From contig JAYJMM010000097.1 in assembly GCA_037349105.1 (NCBI GenBank), positions 1,054,001 to 1,118,000 on the forward strand: a DNA stretch of 64,000 nucleotides, given 5' to 3'. The notes under the pieces were generated by a model. The model was given only the letters and a program-made list of their open reading frames with translations. It was not told the DNA's origin and did no database searches. Made by a program: the position numbers and the translations under genes. This stretch comes from Limnomonas spitsbergensis. Taxonomy: Eukaryota > Chlorophyta > Chlorophyceae > Chlamydomonadales. Below, piece after piece: positions 19,955 through 30,704 of this stretch. Every line of letters begins with the position of its first letter. Position 1 is the stretch's first letter.

Positions 19955-21409
19955 ATGATCCTGCAGCTGGCTGGGGGAACGCGGTTCACCAAGATCCCCA
20001 ACATTCAGGGCAATGTGCCAGTGTTGGACATGTCCCAACCGGGGGCAGTCGCAGCCAGGCAATACTGCCAGGCCTGCAGCTCATGGGGCTCGCACAACCG
20101 CCTGGCCTTATCTGACGAGCCGCCAGCCCTGGCAGTGGTGGCAGGAGAAATTGCAGGGTCTTGCCAGTCACCCTCAGCCATGGCTCTGTTGGTCCGCTCC
20201 TTGGTGGGCATGTGGACAGCCAAGCCAGCATGTGTGAGGCCGCTGGTGGTCGCCATACGATCGGCACCTCAAGGAGACAAAGCCTCCATGGAGGTCGAGC
20301 GGATCCAAGAGGCATGGATTGCCCCGGCGGTCGGGCCGCCCAGCGAGGTATCCCTGCTCACCCTGTGGATTAGGGTGGTCCAAAAGGAGGTGGGCAAGCC
20401 AACTTCAGACGAAAGGGCAGCAGTCACCGGCCTCAAGCTGGGGGTCAAGACCACCTTGGACCCAGGCGTCAAGCCAGAGGAGACCGTGGAGGCGTTTGCC
20501 CATCGAGTCATGTCTACAGCAGAGCTGCTGCAAATCTCAAGAGACGCAGTGGACCACTTCGGCAGGAGGCATTCGGTGGCCCACATGTTCTATGAAGGGC
20601 TGCCGGGGGCAGTCAGAGTAAAGCTAACAGAATTTATCATGACCGTGCCAGGGTACCTGCACATGACAGACGAGGGCCAGGTAAAGGTCCTGACGCAGCA
20701 GGTGCTGCTGTGGGAGAGGTTCGCCCTGGAATTGGGGGACCTGGCTGCCCTGGACACCAGGCAAGGGCCGGGAGACCATCAGCAAAGGAGCCATGGGGAG
20801 CAGCAGGCGGGACGCGGCAGACGAGATCGGCCCAGCCAGTGGGAAGCCAGGTCCAGAGGGGATGGGCCAGGAGTTGCGCCATACCAGAACAGCAACCAGC
20901 CTGCCAGGCAGGAAGGCAGGGCCAAGGGCGTCACGTGGGCCGACCAAGCCACAGCCTTGACAACCAGCACCCACAACGCTGGGGGCACCCCCAAAGCCTG
21001 CTTCCAATGCGGCAGCCTGGACCACCTGGCAAGGGACTGCAGGACTCCCAGGGCTAGAGACGAGCGCCGCCCGAACCCCCTGGCCACTGACATTGCCACG
21101 GGGCAGGCTAGGCCACCACAACAGCCGTACCCGCAGCCGCCAAGACCGCAGGGGCAAACCGCCAACATGACCTATGACAGAAACCAAGGAGGCAGGCAGT
21201 CCCAGAGGCCGCCGCAGGGGCAGACGGGGCATGGCCAGCAGTCAGCTCATATGTCCCACCTTTCTGGCCCCTCCACGCTTGCTGAGCCGGATGGGTGGCA
21301 CCAAACAGTGGCCGAAATGCTCAGTGAGTCCGTGGCTCTGCTGACGCAGGTCGGGCTGGCCTGGAGAGTACAAGCAGGCCGCCCACAACGCCAGGCCGCG
21401 GTCCTTTAG
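19955..21409 (+). CDS. Gag capsid-like region with CCHC zinc knuckle, E1a
   Basis: 484 codons. Residues about 150-270 resemble the retrotransposon Gag capsid (EETVEAFAHRV, then MFYEGLPGAVRVKL, then LLWERFALEL). A CX2CX4HX4C knuckle (CFQCGSLDHLARDC) follows at about residue 350, encoded near 20999-21040, then Gln/Pro/Gly-rich text. Compared with E2, 10 bases are missing near 21360 and shift the frame, which ends this ORF early and moves protease to the next frame. Confidence 0.85.
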   Translation: MILQLAGGTRFTKIPNIQGNVPVLDMSQPGAVAARQYCQACSSWGSHNRLALSDEPPALAVVAGEIAGSCQSPSAMALLVRSLVGMWTAKPACVRPLVVAIRSAPQGDKASMEVERIQEAWIAPAVGPPSEVSLLTLWIRVVQKEVGKPTSDERAAVTGLKLGVKTTLDPGVKPEETVEAFAHRVMSTAELLQISRDAVDHFGRRHSVAHMFYEGLPGAVRVKLTEFIMTVPGYLHMTDEGQVKVLTQQVLLWERFALELGDLAALDTRQGPGDHQQRSHGEQQAGRGRRDRPSQWEARSRGDGPGVAPYQNSNQPARQEGRAKGVTWADQATALTTSTHNAGGTPKACFQCGSLDHLARDCRTPRARDERRPNPLATDIATGQARPPQQPYPQPPRPQGQTANMTYDRNQGGRQSQRPPQGQTGHGQQSAHMSHLSGPSTLAEPDGWHQTVAEMLSESVALLTQVGLAWRVQAGRPQRQAAVL

Positions 21410-21446
21410 ACCTTCATCTAGCAGTGAGGAGGAGGAGGAGGAGCCG

Positions 21447-22718
21447 TTGGTTATTGAACACCCTTCCAGGAAGGGAGAAAAAAGGCTTGCCCTAAGGCGA
21501 CTAGCTGACGGCGTGTGCGATGTCCGTGCGCAGGTGGGCTACATTAACGAGCGGCTTACGGCACTGGCGCACACCACCATGCCAATGGGAGTCACGCCCG
21601 TCCGCGGTGAGCCGGGATGGATAGGTCAGGGTCGTAAGATCACCGTCAGCCCCAGGCTGCAGAACTTCACAAACGACAGGCGCGACTACAGCCAGTGCGT
21701 AGGCCTCATGGTGAAAGGGAAGGTGCTGGTGGCCCAGAAGGCGCTGATGGACACGGCATGTTCATGCCATGTCATCACAGTCAACATAGCAGAAAAGCTG
21801 GTATCCATGGGGGCCAAGCTGGTCCTGACGGATGAAAAAATCAGGACAACCGATAATGCAGGAGCTGACTTGCACGGGATCCTGTTCATCTACGTCGTGT
21901 ACGGGTACGGAAGCCCGAATGCGATCGTGGAGAAGGCAGCGGTCAGGGTGGTCAAGACGCCCCCTGACGCATATGAGCACCTGGTGGGGAACCCCGAATT
22001 CCTCAAGTATGGGGGAATCCTGGAGGCCGCAGGGCGCTTAACCCTGTTCCCTCAGGGTGGAGCCGACGGGCTTACCCTGCCGCTGGAGCTGGCCTCCCCG
22101 GCAGGGGGCCACCAGGCGGCCGCGGCAGCATGGGCCGGCTTGGACGACCCTGCCTGGGTGCCTGAGGAATGGCCGGCAGATTGGGGCGAGATGAACCCAG
22201 ACTTAACCCCACAATGTGCCATGGTGACAGGTACAGGAGGCAGCCTTGCGACGCAAACCACCGTCGTCGCAAACCGCGTCGCCCGTCTGCCCGCAGCAGA
22301 GGCACCAAAGGGAGCTACGCAGGCCAAGGCCAAGGGGAACCGTGGCGCAGGTGCTGAGGCAGCGCACCAGCGAGCAGAACAAAGGGAGCCGCCCCTGCTG
22401 CAACGCCAGAGGCGGGCCCAGAGGCCACTGCCCAAGCTCACTCTACGCCAGCGGGCCCGGACCTGCCCAGGCTCACTCTACGCCAGCGGGCCCGGACGGT
22501 ACCAGGGGTACCGGGAGCCGGTCCGCCAGCGGAGACAAGGGCGGCAAAGCCGTGGGCCCCTACGTGGCCGCGCAGGACAAGGCAAGGTTAGCTATGGAGC
22601 AGGAGCACACCGCCCGACGGGAGGTCAGGAGTGCCCTGAGAAGGCAACAGGACGGCCCCTGCGCGTATTGCGACATGCGCAGATCGCATACAGACCAGGA
22701 ATGCGAGCAGCGGCTTAG
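21447..22718 (+). CDS. Retropepsin-like protease region, E1a
   Basis: 423 codons. The motif ALMDTACSCHVI at about residues 106-117 occupies the place of the retropepsin DTG-S loop, followed by hydrophobic strand-like text (LFIYVVYGYGS), so this is inferred to be the aspartic protease. After about residue 290 the product differs from E2: a 35-bp direct duplication (unit GCTCACTCTACGCCAGCGGG...CCCAG, about 22437-22506) shifts the frame. The true continuation, including a CAYCDMRRSHT-like knuckle, is in another frame up to the inverted junction near 22790. Confidence 0.72.
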   Translation: MVIEHPSRKGEKRLALRRLADGVCDVRAQVGYINERLTALAHTTMPMGVTPVRGEPGWIGQGRKITVSPRLQNFTNDRRDYSQCVGLMVKGKVLVAQKALMDTACSCHVITVNIAEKLVSMGAKLVLTDEKIRTTDNAGADLHGILFIYVVYGYGSPNAIVEKAAVRVVKTPPDAYEHLVGNPEFLKYGGILEAAGRLTLFPQGGADGLTLPLELASPAGGHQAAAAAWAGLDDPAWVPEEWPADWGEMNPDLTPQCAMVTGTGGSLATQTTVVANRVARLPAAEAPKGATQAKAKGNRGAGAEAAHQRAEQREPPLLQRQRRAQRPLPKLTLRQRARTCPGSLYASGPGRYQGYREPVRQRRQGRQSRGPLRGRAGQGKVSYGAGAHRPTGGQECPEKATGRPLRVLRHAQIAYRPGMRAAA

Positions 22719-22794
22719 GGAGCTCCTGGAGAACGAGCCGGGCCAGAGCGGGGACCCGTACAACAAGGGCAGCTGCCAGCCAGGGTCCCCGGCT

Positions 22795-23756
22795 GCCTCC
22801 TGCCTTTGCCCGCTGGCGTTGGCAGGGAACTTGGACAGGGGCGTGCCGTATGCCGACGCTTCAGCTGTTTCCTCCACTGGGATGCGGAATGGTCTCGTCT
22901 GCTTTCCCCTCTGCAGCTCCGGCCTTGGTGGTACTCCCCTTGGCGCCTGCATCCCACCACGCAGATCTGGCAGCTCCTCAGCAGCCAAGTCAGCCCACGG
23001 CTGACTCACCAGAACGGCCGACGTTGCCACGGCCTTTGGGTCACTGCGTCTATGATCTCGCTGTGTCACCGCTGGTTCTGCCGACTCTCCGTGGGTCTGC
23101 GGCTCGTTAGACCTTGTCAGCTCCATCTTGACCGCTGCTGGCTGGACCTCCTCCCTTTCCATCCTGACCGCTGCGGGCTCAGGCGAGGGCTCCCTGACCT
23201 CCTTCTTGACAGGTGCCTGGAGGTCCAGCTCATCTTCTCCGCTCCACGCGCCTGGCCTGCCAGACAGGGTTTCCGGAGATCGCACTGGCCCACCGACCTC
23301 CCCAACACCACTGGTCAAAGACCTCCAAGAGGGTGGCCCTGAGATCGTGTCCAAGGATTCACGGGGGACTGGCCACTGCCCATCGTCCTGGCTCAGCCCT
23401 GGGGGGATGCGCGCGGTGCCACCTTGTCCGATACCCCTGTGTGTCACTGCAACGTGCACCGAGCCCGTATCCAAGGCAAGGGAGCTTTCGGCCCCAAGGG
23501 CCTTGCTCTTCCACATAGGAGCACTGTCATCGCCTGACAATCCTAATGAGATCTGCATAGCCTCCTCAGCCAGGGCTGCATCAATGGGTGTCATAGAGTT
23601 TTCCCCCGGATCTAATCCCCTCACGCGGCCACTGCGCCTAGAGGCCGCTGGGTGCATGTGGCGATCATGATCTACAATTTCATCCTGCATTCTGCAGAAT
23701 TGCTGCACAGCTGCGCCTGTTCGACTGTGTTGGCACACAGCACTTGGCCGCTTCAT
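22795..23756 (-). CDS. Gag N-terminal fragment of E1b
   Basis: The frame starts at an ATG (23754-23756) and aligns with the start of the E1a gag: RRSGRVRG, MTPI-AA, GTA-IPPG-SQ, KFPAN-GQRQE. It stays open past the homology break near 22795 and reads antisense E1a text to 22560, so the last ~78 codons are chimeric. Divergence from E1a shows it came from a different subfamily member, not from a foldback of E1a itself. Confidence 0.72.
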
Positions 23757-24963
23757 GCTTACAGCGCGCTTCCGTTCCCTCTACCTTCTGCAGGCTGGTG
23801 AGGCTTGTGCTAGACAGGTCAGGCAACAGGTAATAATTTCTTCTAGATCTGGCGGAATGTTGCCTCGCCTCTTCCCCACCTTCTGGATCGCTGGGCTCGT
23901 CTGCTGCTCCCTGCCGATCCGTCGCGCAGTTTCCGCTCAAACTGTGCAGCTCCGATAATTCCGCACACAGCCTTGGGTAGCCTGCTTTTAAACTTGGATC
24001 CCAAATCCTTGTCCACTTCCGTCAACACGCGGGTAGTGCACTTCAACACAAGTGCAGGCCAGGTGCACAGGCACTATCAGCTGGGTGTATAACTCCACAG
24101 CCTGATCTTCAATCTACTTCTGCTTCTGGGTTGCCACGCCCAACGCAAGCAGGAATTGACTTGGGTTCTCTATGCAGAATCCTCTGCTCAGTGAATTCAA
24201 GCTAGTGTCCAAGGTGAATCCGTCCAGTCAGCAAAAAAAATCGCTCCACAGCACATGCACCTTTAGGATTTGTTGGGTCAGGCTGATCAGGCTAGATCCA
24301 CTTCGTCCCTTTTAGGTGGACACGTGATGTTTGCTTCGGGTCCGTGGCGGACTTCTTCCCCACAGAGTGGCGGACACCTACGGGCGGACTCAGTGACTAC
24401 ACACTGGCCGCGAATGCGCAGTGCGTTAAGCTGTGGCTGGAACTTCTAGATGACAGACACGGAGCACGCTTGTAGAGCTTGACTTCTGACCTGTCGGTTG
24501 CAAACCGGACAGGTCGATATGAGTCACTTACCGCGTTTAGCGGAGGATGCCGTAGACGTAGACTGCGGACGCTGTCCTAAGTCGGGCTAGGCTTCTTGCA
24601 GGGGAGTCCTAGGTTGCTATGTCGGCTCAGTAGCTGATCTAGGCTTGACTGGCTTCGTGGTACTGGCGTTACTGCTCTTCACGGGGTCTATCGCTGGATC
24701 GTAGCCGGTGCTGTTTACAATTAGAGGCCTGGCTGTCCACTTAAAAGGGACGAAGTAAGTGACATTGGGCAAGCCGGGATACAAGGTCCCGGCAAGCCCT
24801 TATTACTAAGGTACGGGAAATCCTGCCTCAGACCTTCCCGAAAGTAGGAAGCTGCCAGGCTCCTAACCTAGAAAAGTGGGCTCCGCAGAGAAGCTGCGGA
24901 GTCTCCGAAACCGCAATAGCGGCTCCTACGGCTTTGGCACATATACTGCATTATACCGTGACA
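23757..24963 (-). mobile_element. Leader and terminal segment A1 of E1b
   Basis: Reading leftward from 24963, A1 spans 24963-24323 (641 bp), then the 23-bp inverse motif at 24322-24300 and the leader to the gag ATG. The internal partner of the 23-bp motif is at 24734-24756. As in E1a and E2, A1 is not followed by segment B. Confidence 0.8.
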
Positions 24964-26384
24964 CTTGGCCTTCCATCTTTTACTCAGGCAAGGGCACATA
25001 GATGATACCCAGGATGGAGCATGATACCCATACTTGAAAGTTGGGGTATCATCCGAGTCAGGGAGACACAACCGTGACATTTGCTTACAAGGGTGCCAGA
25101 CTTATGATGGTGTACCTGACAGTAGTTTTCATTTGTGCTGTACTTGTGGCGGTGACGTCGGAGAAGAGGTCGTCAGCATCATTCTCAGTCTTCCACTTAC
25201 AACACATTGTTAGAAACAAAAGCAGCATTTTTTTACTGCAGAGAACATTATGCCATTAAAAAGCGGCAACTTATTTGAATTCCGGTTCACCACATTGAAT
25301 TTCGATGTTGCTAAGTGAAATCGAGTCTATTTAAACAAAGCCTTATACGGCCAATCATAACAAAACCTACAAAACCCTGTCAGTAAGGTATCCATCTTAA
25401 TATACCCAAGGCATAATCACAAACCCATGTTATTATCTACCTGGCAAGCATATAAGAGAATGAGAGAACTGATGATTTCGCATTTTTTTTTCTCTCCCTC
25501 CCTGGCACAAATCCAGGAACCAGCTGTTCCTTTGTTCATTATGCAACTGCTGGCGGCACACACGGTGCACCGTACAGTATAAGCACAGGACATTGATATC
25601 ACTTGTCAGTACGTAATATACGCAATATCTATCAGTCAACTCTCGATATGTGACCATGTTTATCTGCAAAATATTGCATGTTCAAAATTGCGAATCACAA
25701 TTTACCTCAAAAAACACGGTTTTGCGACATCAGCAAAAGTTCCGATCCTGCAGAAGCTCATGCTCAATGTCTAGCCTGCAACATTATGCCTGGACTGCAT
25801 GGCTCATAGAGTCATAGCATGTGCTGCCCGCTATATGCTCTCTGCAAGAATGCTAAAACCAGTAGCTCATATAAACTCTCATGGCTCCTCATCTCACAAC
25901 ATGGACACATGAAAGCTCATACTGAACCTCATTCTGGTGGCTTATATAAATGTGCCTGGCTGGTGGGAAAATCCTGAGTTTTATTGTGTGCAACTACTGC
26001 AGCTAACCTGTCGTATCAGACAGGGGACCCACGGAGACATCCAATGTGGAAAAATGACATTGGACAGCTAGCCGTGGTTGATGGTCGCAGCTTTTAAGAT
26101 CTTCAAAGCAGGCACACGCCGTTAAGTCCAAGCCAAGAGAAGGAGATCTGCACACACATCGGGACAAAAAATTGAGGTCAAACAATTGGATCAGACAGGC
26201 TGCTAACGGCGTAGGCTAGCGTCAAGGAGGAGACTAGGGAGCGGTATTAGGAGGCAGGCATGATACATGGCCAGCTTCGATTTTGAACATCATCCGTTGA
26301 GCAACAAGAGATGAATGGGGTGTCATTCAGGATCAGCGAGTCTTGCTTCATTGTGCCCTGATTTGACCATTGGTGTGTGGGTTA
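24964..26384 (-). repeat. 3' end of gene copy 2 with downstream DNA (segment copy B)
   Basis: Inverted relative to 12250-13548. Its right end stops at base 26384, exactly where E2 begins, and its continuation is at 42718 beyond E2. Its left part (24964-25010) is a partial unit of the ~146-bp tandem repeat found at 51071-51848. Confidence 0.85.
26103..26147 (-). pseudogene. Terminal exon of gene copy 2
   Basis: Read on the minus strand: acceptor GTGCAG, then ISFSWLGLNGVCLL and TGA, identical in length to 12472-12516. It is separated from its upstream exon (42728-42847) by the 16.3 kb E2 insertion lying in the last intron. Confidence 0.75.
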
Positions 26385-27025
26385 TGTCACGGTATAATGC
26401 AGTATACGTGCCAAAACCGTAGGGACCGCTAACGCGCCCCCGTAGACTCCGCAGCTTCCTTGCGGAGCCCCCCTTTTAGGGTTAGACGCCCAGCTTCCCA
26501 CTTTCGGGAAGATCTGAGGCCACTGAGATTTCCCGTACCTTTGTAACAAGGGCTTGCCGGGACATTGTATCCCAGCTCGCCCATTGTCACTTACTTCGTT
26601 CCTTTTAAGTGGACAGACCTCTAATTGTAAACAGCACCGGCCACTTTCCAGGATATGCCCCGTGAAGAGCATTAAGTCAGTACCACATCAACAGTCAAGC
26701 CTAGTTCAGCTAATCAGCAGACATAGCAAGCACAAGACTCCCTAGCAAGAAGCCCGACTCGACCTAGGACGACGTCCGCAGTCTACGTCTACGGCATCCC
26801 CCGCATTACGCGGTAAGTGACCCAGTACTGCTTGCCCGGTTCGCTACCAGGAAAGCCTGAACTCTAGCTCTACAAGTGTTCAGCTACGTGTCTGTCATCT
26901 AGAAGTTTCCGCCACAGCTTAACGCGCCGCGCATCCGCGGCCAGTGTGTAGACGCTGAGTCCGCCCGTAGGCGTCCGCCACTTTGTGGGGAAGAAGTCCG
27001 CCACGGACCCGAAGCAAACATCACG
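26385..27025 (+). repeat. Terminal segment A1 of E2
   Basis: 641 bp, closely similar to 16218-16853. The internal 23-mer at 26593-26615 is the inverse of 27026-27048, which begins exactly at the A1/leader boundary. The leader continues to about 27698 with no gene. Confidence 0.88.
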
Positions 27026-27698
27026 TGTCCACTTAAAAGGAACGAAGTGGGTCTAGCCTGATCAGCCTGATCCAACGAATCCTGCTAAAGGTGCATGTGC
27101 TGTGGACTTGAAATTTCTTTATGAAGACAGTGGATCTGCCTTGGACAGCTAGAAATCACTGAGCAGAGGATTCTCCATAGAACCCAAGTCAATTCCTGCT
27201 TGCGCTGGGCGTGGCAACCCAGAAGCAGACGTAGCTTGAAGATCAGGCTGTGGAGTTATAAACCCAGCTGATATTGCCTGTGCGCCTGGCCTGCATTTGT
27301 GGTAAAGTGCACAACCCACGTGTTGACAGAAGTGAGCAAGGATCCAGGATCCAAGTTTAAAAGCGGCAACCCGTGACTGCGTCAGTGCAGGAATCACCAA
27401 AAGCTGCAGATCGCAGCTCGAGCGGACCCTGCGGAGCCTGAGGAGGAAGCTGCGTTGCAAAGCGGAAAGATATAGCGGACAAGACCCGCTACACGCGGAA
27501 TCATCCAAGGCTGCAGTCACATCTTGAGCGGAACCTGCGGATCCCGAGGAGGAAGCTACGCTGCAAAGCGGAGACCAGCAACCCAGAAGGTGAAAATACC
27601 CGCCAGACCCATTAGAATATTTACCCGTGCTTGACCTGTCTAGCCACGCCTAACCAGCCTGCAGAAGGTAGAGGAGAACGGAAGCAAGCTTTAAGCTA

Positions 27699-28553
27699 GT
27701 GGCCAGTTGCTGTGAGCCCACACAGTCGAGCCTGCTGGCAGCCCTACGCAGGGTGTCCAAGGGAGCAGCAGGGCCAGAGGCGGCCCTCGCCGTTAAAGCC
27801 TTTGCCGACGAGTGGTGCAGCGGCACAACAGGGGATCAGGAGGAGCCCGAGTCCGAGCAAGGGGAGCTCGAGGAGTGGGAAGGATTCGAAGCGTACAGGC
27901 TGCAGTCAGACGACCGCAGGGAGGTGCGAAGATGGCAGGAACAGACAGAAGGAGCCGCCCCAGCTGCAAGCCAAGCCAGGTGGGAGCGCCTGGAGGCCAG
28001 CGGTGAGCCCAGTCTCCGGAACCAGCGGCTGGACGTAGGGCGCAGGCCCAGACCCAGCAGCCCAGCGGCCAGTGAACAGCCTAGGACCACCAGCTTGCAG
28101 CATGGCGCGGTGCCAGGAAGGGCCAGCAGGCAAGAGTCCCACGCTCTGCTGCGCATTGTGGACGATACAGAACACAGCGGCCAAGAGGGCCAGGTGGACC
28201 ACATCGCTTAATTCCTACGGGGCCGAGCGGCACAGGCGCAGGGCAGGCCGGAAAGAAGGAGCCAAGGCCCCAGCCAAGGAAGGCGGATCTTGCAGGAAAT
28301 CGATCCAGCAGGTACCACCAGGGGAGACTACCAGCAAAGGCAGGAAAGCAGGGACGACGGCCTGTCAGCTTCTGAGGCAAGGGAGTACACCGGCGGAACG
28401 CAACCAAGCAGGCCTAACAGTCACCAGTCCAGCAGGCAGGCGGGGTCAGAGGAGGATAGACGACAAGGACCTGCGATGCAACCTTCGGAGGGCGGCAGCC
28501 GCCCTGGAAGCATGGCCAGCGAGAGGCCATCTGGGGGCGGGCAGTCCCAGTGA
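27699..28553 (+). pseudogene. Gag N-terminal remnant of E2
   Basis: The frame matches residues about 425-700 of the E1a gag (TLLAALRRV onward). Roughly 1.26 kb of gag present in E1a is missing: the leader text CACACAGTCGAG joins directly to CTGGCAGCCCT. In-frame stops are TAA at 28209-28211 (E1a has GAG) and TGA at 28551-28553. Without the gag start this copy could not make a normal Gag. Confidence 0.7.
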
Positions 28554-28691
28554 AGTGCAGACCGCAGAGGCCAGAGGGGCCAGCGCAGGCAAAGCCCAGC
28601 CAGGAACGGTGGTGGCGGATCTGACTCGGACCTCAGCAAGTCAGACTCGGAGGACACAGAGGACCGCAGACCAGGCTCCAGCAGGGAATCC

Positions 28692-30671
28692 ATGAGACAA
28701 AAAAGAGAAAGGATAGCCATGGAGCAGGCGGAGACGCATATACAGCTGCAGCAACAGATGATCCTGCAGCTGGCTGGGGGAACGCGGTTCACCAAGATCC
28801 CCACCATCCAGGGCAACGTGCCAGTGCTGGACATGTCCCAGCCGGGGGCAGTCGCAGCCAGGCAGTACTGCCAGGCCTGCAGCTCATGGGGCTCGCACAA
28901 CCGCCTGGCCTTATCTGACGAGCCGCCAGCCCTGGCAGTGGTGGCAGGGGAGATCGCGGGGTCGTGCCAGTCAACCTCCGCCATGGCTCTGTTGGTCCGC
29001 TCGTTGGTGAGCATGTGGACCGCCAAGCCAGCCTGCGTGGGGCCGCTGGTGGTCGCCATACGTTCAGCGCCCCAAGGAGACAAAGCCTCCAGGGTGGTCG
29101 AGCGGATCCAAGAGGCATGGACAGCCCCGGTGGTCGGACCGCCAAGCGAGGTGTCCTTGCTCACCCTGTGGATCAGGGTGGTCCAAAAGGAGGTGGGCAA
29201 GCCAACTTCAGACGAGAGGGCAGCGGTCACCGGCCTCAAGCTGGGGGACAGAACCACCTTGGACCCAGGCGTCAAGCCGGAGGAAACCGTGGAGGCGTTC
29301 GCCCATCGAGTCATGTCTACAACGGAGCTGCTGCAAATCTCCAGGGACGCAGTGGACCACTTCGGCAGGAGGCACTCGGTAGCCCACATGTTCTATGAAG
29401 GGCTGCCGGGGGCAGTCAGAGTGAAGCTGACTGCATTCATCATGACCGTGCCAGGCTACCTGAGCATGACGGGCGAGGGTCAGGTGGAGGTCCTGACGCA
29501 GCAGGTGCTGCTGTGGGAGAGGTTCGCCCTGGAAATGGGGGACCTGGCTGCCCTGGACACCAGGCAAGGGCCGGGAGACCACCTGCAGAGGAGCCAGGGG
29601 GAGCAGCAGGCGGGACGCGTAAGACGAGATAGACCCAGCCAGTGGGAAGCCAGGTCCAGAGGGGATGGGTCAGGAGCTGCGCCTTACCAGAACAGCAACC
29701 AGCCTGCCAGGCAGGAAGGCAGGGCCAAGGGCGTCTCGTGGGCCGACCAAGCCACAGCCTTGACAACCAGCTCCCACAGCACTGGAAGTGCCCCCAAGGC
29801 ATGTTTCCAATGCGGCAGCTTGGACCACCTGGCAAGGGACTGCCGAACTCCCAGGGCTAGAGACGAACGCCGCCCAACCCCCCTGGCCACCGACATTGCT
29901 ACGGGGCAGGCCAGGCCGCCGCAGCAGCCCTACCCGCAGCCACCAAGGCCGCAGGGGCAGCCCACCAGCAGGACCTACGACAGAAACCAAGGCGGTAGGC
30001 AATTCCAGAGGCCACCGCAGGGGCAGATGGGGCAGGGCCAGCAGTCGGCTCACATGTCCCATCTCTCCGGCCCCTCAGCGCTTGCTGAGCCGGATGGGTG
30101 GCACCAGACGGTGGCAGAAATGCTAAGCGAGTCCGTAGCCTTGCTGACGCAGGTCGGGCTGACGCCCAGGCCTGGGGAGTACAAGCAGGCCGCCCACAAC
30201 GCCAGGCCTCGGTCCTTTAGACCCTCATCTAGCAGTGAGGAGGAGAAGGAGCCGTTGGTTACCGAACACATCTCCAGGAAAGAAGAGAAAAGGCTTGCCC
30301 TAAGACGACTTGCTGACGGCCTGTGCGATGTCCGTGCGCAGGTGGTCTACATTAACGAGCGGCTTACAGCACTGGCGCACACCACCATGCCAATGGGAGT
30401 CACGCCCGTCCGCGGTGAGCCGGGCTGGATAGGTCAGGGGCGTACGATCACCGCCAGCCCCAGGCTGCAGAACTTCACAAACGACAGGCGCGACTACAGC
30501 CAGTGCGTAGGCCTCATGGTGAAGGGGAAGGTGCTGGTGGCCCAGAAGGCGCTGATGGACACGGCATGTTCATGCCATGTCATCACAGTTGACATTGCCG
30601 AGAAGCTGGTAGCCATGGGGGCCAAGCTGGTCCTGACGGACGAAAAGATCAGGACAACCGATAATGCATGA
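28692..30671 (+). CDS. Gag capsid, CCHC knuckle and start of protease, E2
   Basis: 659 codons. The capsid-like segment has EETVEAFAHRVMS and MFYEGLPGAVRVKL; the CX2CX4HX4C knuckle CFQCGSLDHLARDC is at residues 371-384. The protease-like loop MDTACSCHVI has its Asp at residue 623. The frame stops at a TGA (30669-30671) where E1a has GGA, inside the protease, and continues in register at 30672. Unlike E1a, there is no frameshift between capsid and protease. Confidence 0.85.
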   Translation: MRQKRERIAMEQAETHIQLQQQMILQLAGGTRFTKIPTIQGNVPVLDMSQPGAVAARQYCQACSSWGSHNRLALSDEPPALAVVAGEIAGSCQSTSAMALLVRSLVSMWTAKPACVGPLVVAIRSAPQGDKASRVVERIQEAWTAPVVGPPSEVSLLTLWIRVVQKEVGKPTSDERAAVTGLKLGDRTTLDPGVKPEETVEAFAHRVMSTTELLQISRDAVDHFGRRHSVAHMFYEGLPGAVRVKLTAFIMTVPGYLSMTGEGQVEVLTQQVLLWERFALEMGDLAALDTRQGPGDHLQRSQGEQQAGRVRRDRPSQWEARSRGDGSGAAPYQNSNQPARQEGRAKGVSWADQATALTTSSHSTGSAPKACFQCGSLDHLARDCRTPRARDERRPTPLATDIATGQARPPQQPYPQPPRPQGQPTSRTYDRNQGGRQFQRPPQGQMGQGQQSAHMSHLSGPSALAEPDGWHQTVAEMLSESVALLTQVGLTPRPGEYKQAAHNARPRSFRPSSSSEEEKEPLVTEHISRKEEKRLALRRLADGLCDVRAQVVYINERLTALAHTTMPMGVTPVRGEPGWIGQGRTITASPRLQNFTNDRRDYSQCVGLMVKGKVLVAQKALMDTACSCHVITVDIAEKLVAMGAKLVLTDEKIRTTDNA

Positions 30672-30704
30672 GCTGACCTGCACGGGATCCTGTTCATCTA
30701 CGTC

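Larger units (their letters stand above)
16218..24963. mobile_element. E1: composite of two retroelement 5' halves joined tail to tail
   Basis: The plus-strand part (16218 to about 22790) has segment A1, leader, gag and protease. The minus-strand part (24963 back to about 22795) has its own A1, leader and start of gag from a diverged relative. Both outer ends are the same terminus: TGTCACGGTATAATGCAG at 16218 and its reverse complement ending at 24963. No B segment, RT or integrase is present. No target-site duplication is evident (left flank TTCAAGTG, right flank CTTGGCC), so it probably arose by template switching or rearrangement rather than a single clean integration. Confidence 0.75.

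Noticed and set aside
28421..29389. 322-codon minus-strand ORF opposite the E2 gag, and similar long antisense frames throughout E1-E4
   Set aside because: They mirror the GC-rich plus-strand coding frame, have no domain motifs and vary in limits between copies. They are shadows of the retroelement genes.
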